Counted from the first letter of the stretch, positions 49,439-58,946 are shown. The stretch is DNA of 64,000 nt from Serratia liquefaciens (GCA_012719855.1 JAAXZN010000023.1:124001-188000); one strand, 5' to 3'. The notes: generated by a model not told the origin, from the letters alone. Made by a program: numbers and translations.

Positions 49439-50560
49439 TTACGCGATCAAAAAACCCAGCTTGTGCAGCAGTTCCGCACTGGCGCTGTCATCGCACTGGA
49501 CGCGCAATGAAGACCATTCACGGCGCTCCTGATAATGTTTGCGCAGACGATCAAACTCGCCCGGTTGCCCGGCCACTTTACGCAGTGGTGCGTCGTCGCG
49601 GCGCACATCATACACCAAGTGCATCAATCGTTTTAATTTGCCTTCGTCCAGTGGACCATTGAGCTGGATCTGGCTGAACTCCGGCACCGGCAACAATGAG
49701 GCCAGTTCGATCTGCTGCGGCTGCCCCAGATGGCGGCTGAAGGCCTCGAAGACCTGCGTCGTGCCGCGCGCCTTGCCCTCCAACGTGTAACCGGCGATAT
49801 GCGCGGTACCGATATCGACCCGCGCCAGCAGCGGCAGAGACAGCTCCGGCTCCGGTTCCCATACGTCCAGCACCGTGCTCAGCTTTTTGCCTTTTTCCAG
49901 CGCCTGCAACAGCGCCGCGTTGTCGACTACCGGACCGCGGCAAGCGTTGATCAGAATGCGGTTATCCGGCAGCGCCGCCAGCAAATCGGCGTCCGCCAGG
50001 TGCAGTGAATGGTAAGGACCGGATTTATTCAGCGGGGTGTGGAAGGTCAGCACGTCAGCTTCCGCCACCAGCTTCTCCAGCGGCCAGAATTCACCGCTGT
50101 CACCGCGATCGGCACGCGGCGGATCGCACAGCAAGGTACGCACGCCCAGGGCTTTCAAACGGGCATCCAGCCGTGAACCTACGTTACCGACGCCGATAAT
50201 GCCGACGGTTTTATCGTGCAGGTGAAAACCATCGCGCTCGGCCAGCAACATCAGCGCGGAGAAGACATACTCCACCACGGCAATGGCGTTGCACCCCGGC
50301 GCCGCAGAAAAACCTATGCCCTGCTGTTGCAGCCAGGCATCGTCTACGTGATCGGTGCCGGCTGTCGCGGTGCCGACAAAACCAATGCGGGTGCCGGCCA
50401 GCAGCGCTTCATTCACTTTGGTCACCGAGCGCACCATCAAGGCATCGGCATCCGCCAGCGCATCACTCGGAATTGGGCGGCCAGGCACGGCCTGTACGTT
50501 CCCCAGGCGACTGAACAATTCAGTCGCGTACGGCATATTTTCATCAACCAGGATTTTCAC
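49439..50560 (-). CDS. pdxB: erythronate-4-phosphate dehydrogenase
   Basis: Second step of the pyridoxal-phosphate pathway, oxidises 4-phosphoerythronate using NAD; 373 residues. The start is GTG at 50560 ([20 protein letters not shown]), with GGAG upstream; the frame is open another 72 codons, overlapping the AraC gene, and is not used. D-2-hydroxyacid dehydrogenase fold: [17 protein letters not shown] for [19 protein letters not shown] (Arg), [21 protein letters not shown] (His). The pdxB-specific C-terminal domain is present. Confidence 0.95.
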   Translation of the reverse strand: MKILVDENMPYATELFSRLGNVQAVPGRPIPSDALADADALMVRSVTKVNEALLAGTRIGFVGTATAGTDHVDDAWLQQQGIGFSAAPGCNAIAVVEYVFSALMLLAERDGFHLHDKTVGIIGVGNVGSRLDARLKALGVRTLLCDPPRADRGDSGEFWPLEKLVAEADVLTFHTPLNKSGPYHSLHLADADLLAALPDNRILINACRGPVVDNAALLQALEKGKKLSTVLDVWEPEPELSLPLLARVDIGTAHIAGYTLEGKARGTTQVFEAFSRHLGQPQQIELASLLPVPEFSQIQLNGPLDEGKLKRLMHLVYDVRRDDAPLRKVAGQPGEFDRLRKHYQERREWSSLRVQCDDSASAELLHKLGFLIA

Positions 50561-50613
50561 TTGTCGCTCCGACGGTTTACGGCTATTTGGCTGGGAAATA
50601 GTGTGCCACTGAA

Positions 50614-51387
50614 TCATGCCCGGCGAAAGCGCTCGGGGGTGGTGCCGGCGATTTGCTGAAACATGACAATAAACGCCGACGCCGAGCTGTAGCCCACTTC
50701 CAGCGCGACCTCCTGCACGGTTTTTCCCTGTTCCAATAATGAAACGGCATGAAGAAAACGCAGCCGCTGGCGCCATTCGCTAAACGACATCCCCAGGTCC
50801 TGCTGACAACGGCGCGACAGCGTGCGCTCGGTGGTGTAGACCCGGCTAGCCCAGGCGGCGAGCGAGGTATTGTCCGACGGGTTGTGCTCCAGCGCTTCCA
50901 GCACCGGTGCCAAAAATTTGTCTTCGGAGGTCGGCAGATAAGTTTGTTGCACCGGCGAGACATGCAGTTGGTCTATCAACGCGCGGCACAAGCGTAAATC
51001 CTGTTTGCTTTGCGGGATGTATTGTTTACGGGCGTAAAAGTCTTCGGCAATGGCGCGGAAAATCGGAGTGACGCTGACCAGGCAAGGCGCTTCCGGCAGG
51101 CCGGCGCACAGCGGCAGAGCAATATCGACCATACGGCACTGCGCCAGACGCTGGTTATAACAGGAGTGTTCAATCTCCGCCGGCGCCCATAACACAAACT
51201 CCGGCGGTGCCAAGAAGCGTTGACCGCCAATGCGCAGCACCATGACGCCGGCCTTTACCCACATCAGCTGTCCCCAGCTATGGTGATGCGGCTGGAACTC
51301 GGTGCGCGCATTAAACTCCTCGCAGCGGAACTGTACCGGACGTGGTGCCGGGATCAGCGCTTCGGGATAATGGCGGATTTCTGACAT
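50614..51387 (-). CDS. AraC-family transcriptional regulator
   Basis: Regulator of 257 residues from 51387 ([17 protein letters not shown]), GGAG 7 bases before; an in-frame start at 51420 is possible. N-terminal cupin-like sensing domain ([47 protein letters not shown]), C-terminal double helix-turn-helix ([81 protein letters not shown]). It is divergent from an EamA transporter which it probably controls. It marks the end of the backbone beyond pdxB. Confidence 0.9.
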   Translation of the reverse strand: MSEIRHYPEALIPAPRPVQFRCEEFNARTEFQPHHHSWGQLMWVKAGVMVLRIGGQRFLAPPEFVLWAPAEIEHSCYNQRLAQCRMVDIALPLCAGLPEAPCLVSVTPIFRAIAEDFYARKQYIPQSKQDLRLCRALIDQLHVSPVQQTYLPTSEDKFLAPVLEALEHNPSDNTSLAAWASRVYTTERTLSRRCQQDLGMSFSEWRQRLRFLHAVSLLEQGKTVQEVALEVGYSSASAFIVMFQQIAGTTPERFRRA

Positions 51388-51490
51388 GGTTTCGCTCCGT
51401 GACTTGTCTTGTTTGGCCAAAAATTTGTCTGGATATCGCTATATATAATAAACCGGACACGCGTAAACTAGCCAGCATGTCAGTCGTTAA

Positions 51491-51505
51491 TGAGAATAAT
51501 TATCA
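51491..51505. promoter_or_regulatory. Fur-box-like palindrome over the EamA start
   Basis: TGAGAATAATTATCA matches the 7-1-7 Fur consensus (TGATAAT-N-ATTATCA) at 14 of 15 positions. Its last base is the A of the preferred EamA start codon. Position argues for repression by blocking initiation or early elongation. Confidence 0.5.
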
Positions 51506-52407
51506 TGAATATGCTCTTCCCTTTGCTGGCGGTTTTGATTTGGTCAATCAATGCCGTGGTCAGTAAGCTCTCGGCCACCGCTATCGATCCGGCCGCGATC
51601 TCCTTCTACCGCTGGTTGCTGGCGCTGATCACCCTGACGCCATTTGTGCTGCCTGGCGTGATCCGCCACTGGTCGGCAATACGCGCCAACTGGTGGAAAT
51701 TGCTGGTCCTCGGCATGTTGGGCATGGTGCTGTATCAGAGCCTGGCCTATTACGCAGCGCACAGCGTCAGCGCGCTATTTATGGGCATTATTGTTTCACT
51801 GATCCCATTACTGACCATTCTGATCAGCATAGTGCTATTGCGCGTCGCGCCCACGGTAGGCATTGCCATCGGCAGCCTGTTGTCTTTGGGCGGCTTGATC
51901 TGGCTGGTGAGTGCCGGTAACCCGGGTGAGTTGCTGCAGCACGGCATCGGCAAGGGGGAATGGATGATGCTCGCCGCCACCGCCTCTTATGCGCTGTACG
52001 GCGTGCTGACCAAACGTTGGGCAATTGCCCTGCCGAACTGGCAGTCGTTGTATGTGCAGATCCTGTTCGGCGTGGTGCTGTTACTGCCAAACTTCCTGAT
52101 GGCACAAGACGTGTCTCTGACCAGCCAAAATATTCCGCTGGTGCTGTTTGCCGGCATTCCGGCCTCGATTGTCGCACCTTACCTGTGGATCCACGGCGTT
52201 ATGCGCCTGGGGGCCAATACCGCGTCGATCTTTATGAACCTGGCTCCGGTATTTACCGCCATCATTGCGGTGCTGTTCCTGCATGAACACCTGCACAGCT
52301 ACCATCTGATCGGCGGCGGCATTACCCTGCTGGGCGTGATCCTGTCGCAGCGCCTGCGCACGCCGTTGGGGCGCAAAGCAAAACAAGCCGCAGAATGTCA
52401 GAGCTAA
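51505..52407 (+). CDS. EamA/DMT transporter next to AraC regulator
   Basis: Inner-membrane transporter of 300 residues with two EamA repeats, ten helices (NMLFPLLAVLIWSINAVVSKLSATAIDPAAISFYRWLLALITLTPF opening; second repeat from about 150). Signature-like pieces: YYAAHSVSALFMGIIVSLIPLLTILISI and VAPYLWIHGVMRLGANTASIFMNLAPVFTAIIAVLFLHEHL. Start could also be 51490. It is probably an exporter controlled by the divergent AraC protein and possibly by iron via the Fur-like box. Substrate unknown. Confidence 0.85.
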   Translation: MNMLFPLLAVLIWSINAVVSKLSATAIDPAAISFYRWLLALITLTPFVLPGVIRHWSAIRANWWKLLVLGMLGMVLYQSLAYYAAHSVSALFMGIIVSLIPLLTILISIVLLRVAPTVGIAIGSLLSLGGLIWLVSAGNPGELLQHGIGKGEWMMLAATASYALYGVLTKRWAIALPNWQSLYVQILFGVVLLLPNFLMAQDVSLTSQNIPLVLFAGIPASIVAPYLWIHGVMRLGANTASIFMNLAPVFTAIIAVLFLHEHLHSYHLIGGGITLLGVILSQRLRTPLGRKAKQAAECQS

Positions 52408-53822
52408 GATAACAATTGAAAACGCACCCGCACCAGCAGGCCACCCAGCGTGGCCGAGGTCAACAGCTCCGGGCGGGTGCCGTGATAACGGGTGATATCG
52501 CTGACCAGCGCCAGCCCCAATCCGGCACCGGGTTGATCACCCACGTTATCCAGCCGATGAAACGGCTGCAGCGCCTGCGCGGTATCCTGTTGGGCAATGC
52601 CCGGGCCGCTGTCTTCAATTTCCAATATTCCCTCCCCGGCCTGCTTGTCCAGGGTTAAACGTGCGGTGACCGTGCCCTGATGCGGCGTATACTTCAGTGC
52701 GTTATCCAGCAAGTTGGCACACAGTTCGGTTAGCAACAGCGTTTCTCCGCCGACCCAACAAACCGCTTCTCCCTCGTACCCCAAATCGATACGCTTGCTG
52801 CGGGCCTGGGGTAAACGTGAAAAGCAGGCGTCACGCAGCACCTGCGCCAGGTTTACCGGCTGCAGTTGGCGATCGGCGTGGTGCTCATGAGCTTTGAGCC
52901 GCGAAAGGTAGAGCAGGCGATCGGTCAGCGCCACGGTGTTATCCAGCGTTGCGCTCATGGCCAGCAAGCTTTCCCGCCACTGCTCCGGCTTATCGCTGCC
53001 CAGCGCCACTCCCACCTGGGTTTTCAATACGGTCAACGGCGTGCGCAGTTGATGTGAAGCGTCGGCGCTAAAACGCTCCTGTCGCGCCACCATCAGCCGC
53101 AGCCGTTCAATATACCGGTTGAACGCCAGCAGCAGCGGCTGCATTTCCGACCAGGGCAACACCATCGGCAGCGGCGTCAGCTCACCCGGATCGCGCCGCA
53201 GCATAATGCCGGAAAGCTTGCGCATCGGCTTAAGCACTCGCTTGAGCAACGCAAAGGCCAGGATCATGGTCAGTACCACCACGGTTCCCTGGCTGAGCAA
53301 AGCGGAAAGCATCATCTGCCGCGCCAGATAGCGGCGCGACTCCAGGGTTTCTGCCACCAGAATGGTTGCCATGCCCATCACCCCGGATTCGTTGACCGGC
53401 TGGTACAGCGCCGCCACGCGGATCGGCCGACCGCGATATTCGGCGTCGTAGAAATGCACCAGCGCCGGATACAGGCTTGAGCGCAAAATATGCGGCGGCA
53501 TCGTCGGCAGATCGTCATAGCCGGAGATACTTACGCCCTGCGGTGAGATCACTTCGTAGTAAAGCTGATCGTTCATGTTGCGCTCAAAGCTGTCGAGCAC
53601 CACATAAGGCACATCCGCCTCAAGCCGGCCATTACGTACCACCAACCGCTCCGCCACGGTGCGCGCCGACGCCAGCAACGTGCGATCGTAAGCCAGCGTA
53701 GCGGCATTCATCGCGCTGAAGTAGTGGGTATAAATCGAGATACCGCCCAACACCAGCAGCGGCAAGCCAAAGAACAACAACAATTGATAAAACAGCGATC
53801 GCGGCGCGTTAAACCACCTCAT
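52404..53822 (-). CDS. tctE: sensor histidine kinase TctE
   Basis: Membrane sensor kinase, 472 residues from the start at 53822 (MRWFNAPRSLFYQLLLFFGLPLL), overlapping the tctD stop by 14 bases. Two membrane helices (about 10-31 and 165-190) flank a periplasmic domain; HAMP-like segment; phospho-acceptor histidine in RFSADASHQLRTPLTVLKTQ; ATPase domain with LCANLLDNALKYTP (N box), IEDSGPGI (G1) and GAGLGLALVSDI (G2). The family senses tricarboxylates. The adjacent TctCBA transporter supports this. Confidence 0.92.
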   Translation of the reverse strand: MRWFNAPRSLFYQLLLFFGLPLLVLGGISIYTHYFSAMNAATLAYDRTLLASARTVAERLVVRNGRLEADVPYVVLDSFERNMNDQLYYEVISPQGVSISGYDDLPTMPPHILRSSLYPALVHFYDAEYRGRPIRVAALYQPVNESGVMGMATILVAETLESRRYLARQMMLSALLSQGTVVVLTMILAFALLKRVLKPMRKLSGIMLRRDPGELTPLPMVLPWSEMQPLLLAFNRYIERLRLMVARQERFSADASHQLRTPLTVLKTQVGVALGSDKPEQWRESLLAMSATLDNTVALTDRLLYLSRLKAHEHHADRQLQPVNLAQVLRDACFSRLPQARSKRIDLGYEGEAVCWVGGETLLLTELCANLLDNALKYTPHQGTVTARLTLDKQAGEGILEIEDSGPGIAQQDTAQALQPFHRLDNVGDQPGAGLGLALVSDITRYHGTRPELLTSATLGGLLVRVRFQLLS

Positions 53823-54483
53823 TGCAAAGCTCCAGGCTGTAGCCCAGACCGCGCAGAGTGATGATCGCCACGTTGCTGCCCTGCAGTTTTTTTCGCAGCC
53901 GGTGGACATAGAGTTCGATGCTTTCCGGATTGGCCTCGTCGGCCAAGGTAAACACCTGTTCAAACAGCTGCTGTTTGGCGACCGGCCGACCACGGCGGTG
54001 GATCAACGCGGTCAGCACCGCCAGTTCACGCGGCGTCAATTGCAGCGGTTTGTCGTCCAACTGAAAATAGCCTTCATCGTGATAGGTCAGCGCACCGTAT
54101 TGCAGCGCCTGTGGAGTCACGCCAACGCTGCGGCGCAGCAGCGCCCGAATGCGCGCCTCCAACTCATCCAGTTCGAAAGGCTTGGTGAGATAATCGTCCG
54201 CCCCCAGGTTCAACCCTTTCACCCGATCGGCAACGTCGGTTCTGGCCGTCAACAGCAGCACCGGTAAGTCCTGCCCTCGCTTGCGCAGGCGGGCCAGCAG
54301 TTCCAGACCGTTCAACCGCGGCAGCGCCACGTCCAGCACCACCAGCGCATAGGATTCGTTTAACAACAGATGATCGGCCGCCAACCCGTCCGGCGCGACG
54401 TCGACGGCAAAACCGACGCCGGTTAACGCCTTTTGCAGCCAGTGGGATAACTCGGGATGATCCTCAACCAATAACAGACGCAT
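53809..54483 (-). CDS. tctD: response regulator TctD
   Basis: OmpR/PhoB-type response regulator, 224 residues. The receiver domain has acidic residues at the N-terminus (LLLVEDHPE), the phospho-acceptor Asp in LVVLDVALPRLNGLELL and the lysine of DDYLTKPFELDEL. The C-terminal winged helix has QLTPRELAVLTALIHRRGRPVAKQQLFEQVF and ELYVHRLRKKLQG. It should activate tctCBA on phosphorylation by TctE. Confidence 0.93.
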   Translation of the reverse strand: MRLLLVEDHPELSHWLQKALTGVGFAVDVAPDGLAADHLLLNESYALVVLDVALPRLNGLELLARLRKRGQDLPVLLLTARTDVADRVKGLNLGADDYLTKPFELDELEARIRALLRRSVGVTPQALQYGALTYHDEGYFQLDDKPLQLTPRELAVLTALIHRRGRPVAKQQLFEQVFTLADEANPESIELYVHRLRKKLQGSNVAIITLRGLGYSLELCNEVV

Positions 54484-54703
54484 GTTTCCATTCCATTGAT
54501 TTGTCTATGCCGGCAGCCCGAATGCTGCACCGTGGCATCAGGATCCGGCTTATTGTGAATTAACATATTCATAACAGAAGGATGGCATGGAAGGCGTGGG
54601 GATAGAAGGGTTGCTCCCGGTCAGTTTTGAGAGCTGGAACACAATTGCGACAAGGAATAAACCCTGAGCTGCCGGCAACAGGGCTGATTCGGTTAGCCCG
54701 CCA

Positions 54704-55030
54704 CTACATTTCGATTTCGCAGTCGGCCAGGGCGATATCCAGTACCGGGTTCAATTTGGCGGGGGTAAACGGCGGAGACACCAGTACCGAGCGATTGTTG
54801 GCGGCGAAGACCAGATCAATACCGGTGATACAGGCCGTCATCTGGCAGGCATACTTTTCGTTTTTCCCATTCGAAAAATGCAGTTCAAAAACGCCGATCT
54901 CCGCGCGCAGGCGCTTAAGACGACAATGGCCTTCTTCCCCGATCCTATCGGCATAGGCCACCGGCAACATCTTGATGGCGTTAACTTTATTGCTGTCCTT
55001 GCTACCGAATAACTTCCCTAACGAAAACAT
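54704..55030 (-). CDS. hypothetical protein of 108 residues
   Basis: No family recognised. The start at 55030 has AAGGTG 9 bases upstream, codon use resembles its neighbours, and the frame is uninterrupted. The protein begins MFSLGKLFGSKDSNKVNAIK, has no signal peptide or membrane helix, a basic stretch (HCRLKRLRAEIG), three cysteines and an acidic end (DIALADCEIEM). It lies between tctD and tctC on the tctDE strand, 220 bases before tctD, so it probably has its own promoter. Confidence 0.75.
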   Translation of the reverse strand: MFSLGKLFGSKDSNKVNAIKMLPVAYADRIGEEGHCRLKRLRAEIGVFELHFSNGKNEKYACQMTACITGIDLVFAANNRSVLVSPPFTPAKLNPVLDIALADCEIEM

Positions 55031-55239
55031 AATAATGCACCTTCATTCATTTTATTTTTCGGCATTTTATCGCAAGACGGAACCGACAAAACTGACATTA
55101 CGCAGGCTTTAAGCAAGGTTTACGCGCTGTTCTTCCCTCACCGCATGTGTTAACCGGCGAGCAATCTGGCCCATTGTCAGCGGTGTGATTAGCGCTAACA
55201 GGAGACGCGTATCACATCCCGGAAACTTTTCCCTCGGTT

Positions 55240-55257
55240 GAAAGGTAAATGAAAGGT
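55240..55257 (+). promoter_or_regulatory. candidate TctD binding site
   Basis: Direct repeat GAAAGGT-AAAT-GAAAGGT, an 11-base period typical of tandem binding by OmpR-family response regulators, 73-90 bases before the tctC start. Assignment to TctD is by position only. Confidence 0.45.
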
Positions 55258-55329
55258 TGTTGATTTAACAATCCAGCAACCCGTATCGGCGGGGATCCGC
55301 ACCGACTGAAAAATACCTTGGGGAAAGCA

Positions 55330-56310
55330 ATGAAAAAAATAATCACCCGCACACTGACCGCTACCGCCCTGCTGCTGGCCGCCCAACAGGCTTTTGCCCT
55401 GGAAGCGCCAAAACGCACCGAATGCATCGCTCCCGCCAAGCCTGGCGGGGGGTTTGACCTGACCTGCAAGCTGATTCAGGTATCGTTGCAAGAAACCAAA
55501 GCCATCGACAAACCGATGCGCGTGACCTATATGCCCGGCGGGGTCGGCGCGGTGGCTTACAACGCCATCGTGGCTCAGCGTCCGGCGGAATTCGGCACGG
55601 TAGTTGCCTTCTCCGGCGGTTCACTGCTGAATTTATCGCAGGGAAAATTCGGCCGTTACAACGTCGATGACGTTAAGTGGCTGGCCGCGGTGGGTACCGA
55701 CTACGGCATGATCGCCGTGCGCGCCGACTCGCCGTACAAAACCCTGAAAGACCTGATGAACGCCTTCCAGAAAGATCCCAATAGCGTGGTGTTCGGCGCT
55801 GGGGCCTCTATCGGCAGCCAGGACTGGATGAAAACCGCGCTGCTGGCGCGCGAAGTCGGCGTCGATCCCCACAAGATGCGCTACGTGGCCTTCGAAGGCG
55901 GCGGCGAGCCGGTTACCGCCCTGCTCGGCAACCACATTCAGGCCGTTTCCGGCGATCTGAGCGAAATGGTGCCCTACCTGCAGGGTGACAAAATTCGCGT
56001 GCTGGCGGTGTACTCCGAACAGCGCCTGCCGGGTCAGTTAGCCGATGTTCCGACCGCCAAAGAGCAAGGGTTCAATCTGGTCTGGCCGATCATTCGCGGC
56101 TTCTACGTTGGCCCGAAGGTCACGGAAGAGGAATACCAATGGTGGCTTGATACCTTCAAGAAAATGATGGCGACCGACGAATTCAAGCAACAGCGCGATC
56201 TGCGCGGCCTGTTTGAATTCGACCTGACCGGCAAGGAATTGGACGCCTACGTGAAAAACCAGGTCAATCAGTACCGTGAACAGGCCAAAGTTTTCGGCCT
56301 GGCCAAATAA
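55330..56310 (+). CDS. tctC: tricarboxylate-binding periplasmic protein TctC
   Basis: Solute-binding protein of the tripartite tricarboxylate transporter, 326 residues. Start at 55330 has GGGGAAAG upstream and gives the signal peptide MKKIITRTLTATALLLAAQQAFA; the body starts APKRTECIAPAKPGGGFDLTC. Conserved features: GGVGAVAYNAIV and GSQDWMKTALLAREVGVDP. It binds citrate-like compounds and delivers them to TctAB. First gene of tctCBA. Confidence 0.94.
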   Translation: MKKIITRTLTATALLLAAQQAFALEAPKRTECIAPAKPGGGFDLTCKLIQVSLQETKAIDKPMRVTYMPGGVGAVAYNAIVAQRPAEFGTVVAFSGGSLLNLSQGKFGRYNVDDVKWLAAVGTDYGMIAVRADSPYKTLKDLMNAFQKDPNSVVFGAGASIGSQDWMKTALLAREVGVDPHKMRYVAFEGGGEPVTALLGNHIQAVSGDLSEMVPYLQGDKIRVLAVYSEQRLPGQLADVPTAKEQGFNLVWPIIRGFYVGPKVTEEEYQWWLDTFKKMMATDEFKQQRDLRGLFEFDLTGKELDAYVKNQVNQYREQAKVFGLAK

Positions 56311-56322
56311 CCGGGGGCTACT

Positions 56323-56754
56323 ATGAGCGATCGCATTTTTGCCGGGTTCTGGCTGCTGCTGTGCATCGGCGGCCTGTTTATCGGCTGGGGCATCCAGAGC
56401 GAATACAGCTATGAACCTCTGGGGCCGCGCCCCTTCCCGCTGGCTATTCTCAGCCTGATGGCGCTGTGTGCGGCACTGCTGCTGTTGAACAAACCGCAGG
56501 CCGTTGAATGGCCGCACAACAAGGTGATGCAGCGCCTGCTGGTACTGGTGATCACGCTGGTGCTGTACGCCTGGGGCTTCGAGTGGCTGGGTTTCCCGCT
56601 GGCGACCGCGTTGCTGACCTTCAGCATTGGCCTGCTGTTCCAGGCCAGCCTGACGGCGGCATTGGTGTCCGGCGCGATCATGGGTGTTGCGCTCTATTAC
56701 GCCTTTGACCGCTTACTTGATGTGACACTGCCACTCGGCGTTTGGCTGAGCTAA
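56323..56754 (+). CDS. tctB: tricarboxylate transporter small membrane subunit TctB
   Basis: Small membrane subunit, 143 residues, four hydrophobic helices. MSDRIFAGFWLLLCIGGLFIGWGIQSEYSYEPLGPRPFPLAIL opening is typical, with GPRxFP conserved. 12 bases after tctC. Confidence 0.92.
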   Translation: MSDRIFAGFWLLLCIGGLFIGWGIQSEYSYEPLGPRPFPLAILSLMALCAALLLLNKPQAVEWPHNKVMQRLLVLVITLVLYAWGFEWLGFPLATALLTFSIGLLFQASLTAALVSGAIMGVALYYAFDRLLDVTLPLGVWLS

Positions 56755-56765
56755 CGGGGGCGATG

Positions 56766-58283
56766 ATGGAAACCTGGATGTATTTGTCTCAAGGGTTCGA
56801 GGTGGCGTTGGTGCCCCAGAACCTGATTATCGCCCTGATCGGCTGTTTCGTCGGCACCATTGTCGGCCTGCTGCCGGGACTGGGCCCGATCAACGGCGTG
56901 GCTATCCTGCTGCCGCTGGCGTTTGCGCTCAAGTTGCCGGCAGAGTCCGCGCTGATCCTGCTGGCGACGGTGTATATCGGCTGCGAATACGGCGGGCGTA
57001 TCTCCTCGATCCTGCTCAATGTTCCGGGGGATGCCGCCGCGATCATGACCGCGCTGGACGGTTACCCCATGGCACAACAAGGCCGTGCCGGCGTCGCGCT
57101 GTCGATTTCGGCGGTCAGCTCCTTTGTCGGTTCGATGATCGCCATCGGAGGGATTATTCTGTTTGCCCCGTTGCTGGCCCGCTGGTCACTGGCATTTGGC
57201 CCGGCGGAGTATTTTGCCCTGATGGTGTTCGCCATCGCCTGCCTGGGCAGCATGATGAGCCAGAACCCGTTGAAATCGCTGCTGGCGGCGCTGATTGGCC
57301 TGGGGTTGGCGACGGTCGGGGTGGATGCCAACACCGGCGTTTATCGCTTTACCTTCGACAGCGTTCACCTCTCCGACGGCGTGCAGTTTATCGTGGTGGT
57401 GATTGGCCTGTTCTCGGTCAGTGAAATTCTGCTGATGCTGGAAAGCACCAGTACCGGGCAAAAACTGGTGCGTAAAACCGGCCGCCTGCTGTTTAACCGC
57501 AAAGAGGCCGTCGAGTGCGTGGGCCCTACGCTGCGTTCTTCGGTGATCGGTTTCTTCGTCGGCATTCTGCCGGGTGCCGGGGCCACCATCGCCAGCGCCC
57601 TCACCTACATGACCGAAAAGAAAATCAGCGGCAACAGCGAAACCTTCGGCAAAGGGGATATTCGCGGCGTCGCCGCGCCTGAAGCGGCCAATAATGCTTC
57701 GGCCTGCGGCTCGTTCATTCCGATGCTGACGCTGGGCGTACCGGGCTCCGGTACCACCGCGGTAATGATGGGAGCGCTGACGCTGTACAACATCACGCCT
57801 GGCCCGGCAATGTTCACCGAACAGCCGGATATTGTCTGGGGACTGATTGCCGCGCTGCTGATTGCCAACGTGATACTGCTGATCATGAACCTGCCGCTGG
57901 TGGGCCTGTTTACCCGTATGCTGACCGTTCCATTGTGGTTCCTGGTACCGGCGATTGCCGCGGTGTCGGCGGTCGGTGTTTACGCGGTACACAGCACCAC
58001 CTTTGATCTGCTGTTGATGGTTGGGCTGGGGGTGTTTGGTTACATACTGAGGAAGATGCACTTCCCGATGTCACCGCTGATCCTGGGCTTCGTTCTGGGG
58101 GAGATGCTGGAGCAGAACCTGCGCCGTGCGCTGTCGATCAGCAACGGTGAGTTCAGCATCCTGTGGGGCAGCGGCATCGCGCAAACGCTGCTGGTGCTGG
58201 CGGTATCCGTGCTGGTGCTGCCGCTGCTGTTGCGCATAGTGCGCAAACGCCGCCTGACGGCGGAAGCGGCCAAGGCCGAATAA
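56766..58283 (+). CDS. tctA: tricarboxylate transporter large membrane subunit TctA
   Basis: Sodium- or proton-coupled permease, 505 residues with about 12 helices. The start at 56766 (METWMYLSQGFEVALVPQNL) matches Salmonella TctA and lies 5 bases after GGGGG; 56763 is an alternative. The family signature is intact: GLLPGLGPINGVAILLPLAFALKLPAESALILLATVYIGCEYGGRISSILLNVPGDAAAIMTALDGYPMAQQG, as is GKGDIRGVAAPEAANNASACGSFIPMLTLGVPGSGTTAVMMGAL. A strong terminator follows. Confidence 0.95.
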   Translation: METWMYLSQGFEVALVPQNLIIALIGCFVGTIVGLLPGLGPINGVAILLPLAFALKLPAESALILLATVYIGCEYGGRISSILLNVPGDAAAIMTALDGYPMAQQGRAGVALSISAVSSFVGSMIAIGGIILFAPLLARWSLAFGPAEYFALMVFAIACLGSMMSQNPLKSLLAALIGLGLATVGVDANTGVYRFTFDSVHLSDGVQFIVVVIGLFSVSEILLMLESTSTGQKLVRKTGRLLFNRKEAVECVGPTLRSSVIGFFVGILPGAGATIASALTYMTEKKISGNSETFGKGDIRGVAAPEAANNASACGSFIPMLTLGVPGSGTTAVMMGALTLYNITPGPAMFTEQPDIVWGLIAALLIANVILLIMNLPLVGLFTRMLTVPLWFLVPAIAAVSAVGVYAVHSTTFDLLLMVGLGVFGYILRKMHFPMSPLILGFVLGEMLEQNLRRALSISNGEFSILWGSGIAQTLLVLAVSVLVLPLLLRIVRKRRLTAEAAKAE

Positions 58284-58285
58284 GC

Positions 58286-58314
58286 AAAAGGGCGGGGTAA
58301 ACCCCGCCCTTTTC
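58286..58314 (+). terminator. terminator of tctCBA
   Basis: AAAAGGGCGGGG-TAAA-CCCCGCCCTTTT, immediately past the tctA stop; symmetrical, so it may also serve the convergent acetyltransferase gene. Confidence 0.85.
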
Positions 58315-58316
58315 AT

Positions 58317-58946
58317 TTAACGCTTCATTTCGCTTATCGCCCGTTCAAGGGCTGCAATATCATCATTGGCCAGCAAAGGCTGCACCTGAGCAAAATCCTC
58401 GGCCGACAAATCATAAATGTGCAAAGCGAGTAGCCTGGCTATAATCTGCGGAGTAAAGCGCAGTCTTATTGGCCGCGCCGGATTGCCCCCCACCAGGGTG
58501 TAAGGCTCAACATCCTTCGTCACAATGCTGCCGGCGGCCACTATCGCCCCTTCCCCAATCGTCACGCCCGGCATCAGCATCGCCCGCATGCCTATCCAGC
58601 AGCCGTCCCCTAACCGGGTGTCGCCCCTCGGCTGATAGGAAGCCAGAATGCTTTCCATCATCGGATACAGGCAGAACCAATCGGCACGGTGAGTGTGATT
58701 GCCCCCCATCAGGATCACCGCTTCGGCGGCAATGCAGACATAATCGCCGATCAGCAATTGGTCTATCGTCCCAAGCGGCTGCCACTGTTGGCTGACCTTG
58801 TCTCCGTGCAAATAACGCACCACGGAGCGCTCAAAGCCGTCATCCAGGTAGTCGCTGTAATAGCTGTGGGTCCCTTTGACGATAATATTGGGGTTGGTCA
58901 CCGTTTGGTGTAAAAGTTCTGTTTTTGACCAGTGTTTTTCAGTCAT
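58317..58946 (-). CDS. CatB/Vat-like xenobiotic O-acetyltransferase
   Basis: Hexapeptide-repeat acetyltransferase of 209 residues; members acetylate chloramphenicol or streptogramin A. The start at 58946 (MTEKHWSKTELLHQTVTNPNIIV) follows GAGAAAG. Conserved pieces: YYSDYLDDGFERSVVRYL, LLIGDYVCIAAEAVILMGGNHTHRADWFCLYPM (active-site His), GDGCWIGMRAMLMPGVTIGEGAIVAAGSIVTKDVEPYTLVGGNPARPIRLRF. Substrate is not proven. It lies behind an EamA transporter and a leader region with hairpins and a short ORF. It is chromosomal with backbone-like composition. Confidence 0.88.
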   Translation of the reverse strand: MTEKHWSKTELLHQTVTNPNIIVKGTHSYYSDYLDDGFERSVVRYLHGDKVSQQWQPLGTIDQLLIGDYVCIAAEAVILMGGNHTHRADWFCLYPMMESILASYQPRGDTRLGDGCWIGMRAMLMPGVTIGEGAIVAAGSIVTKDVEPYTLVGGNPARPIRLRFTPQIIARLLALHIYDLSAEDFAQVQPLLANDDIAALERAISEMKR

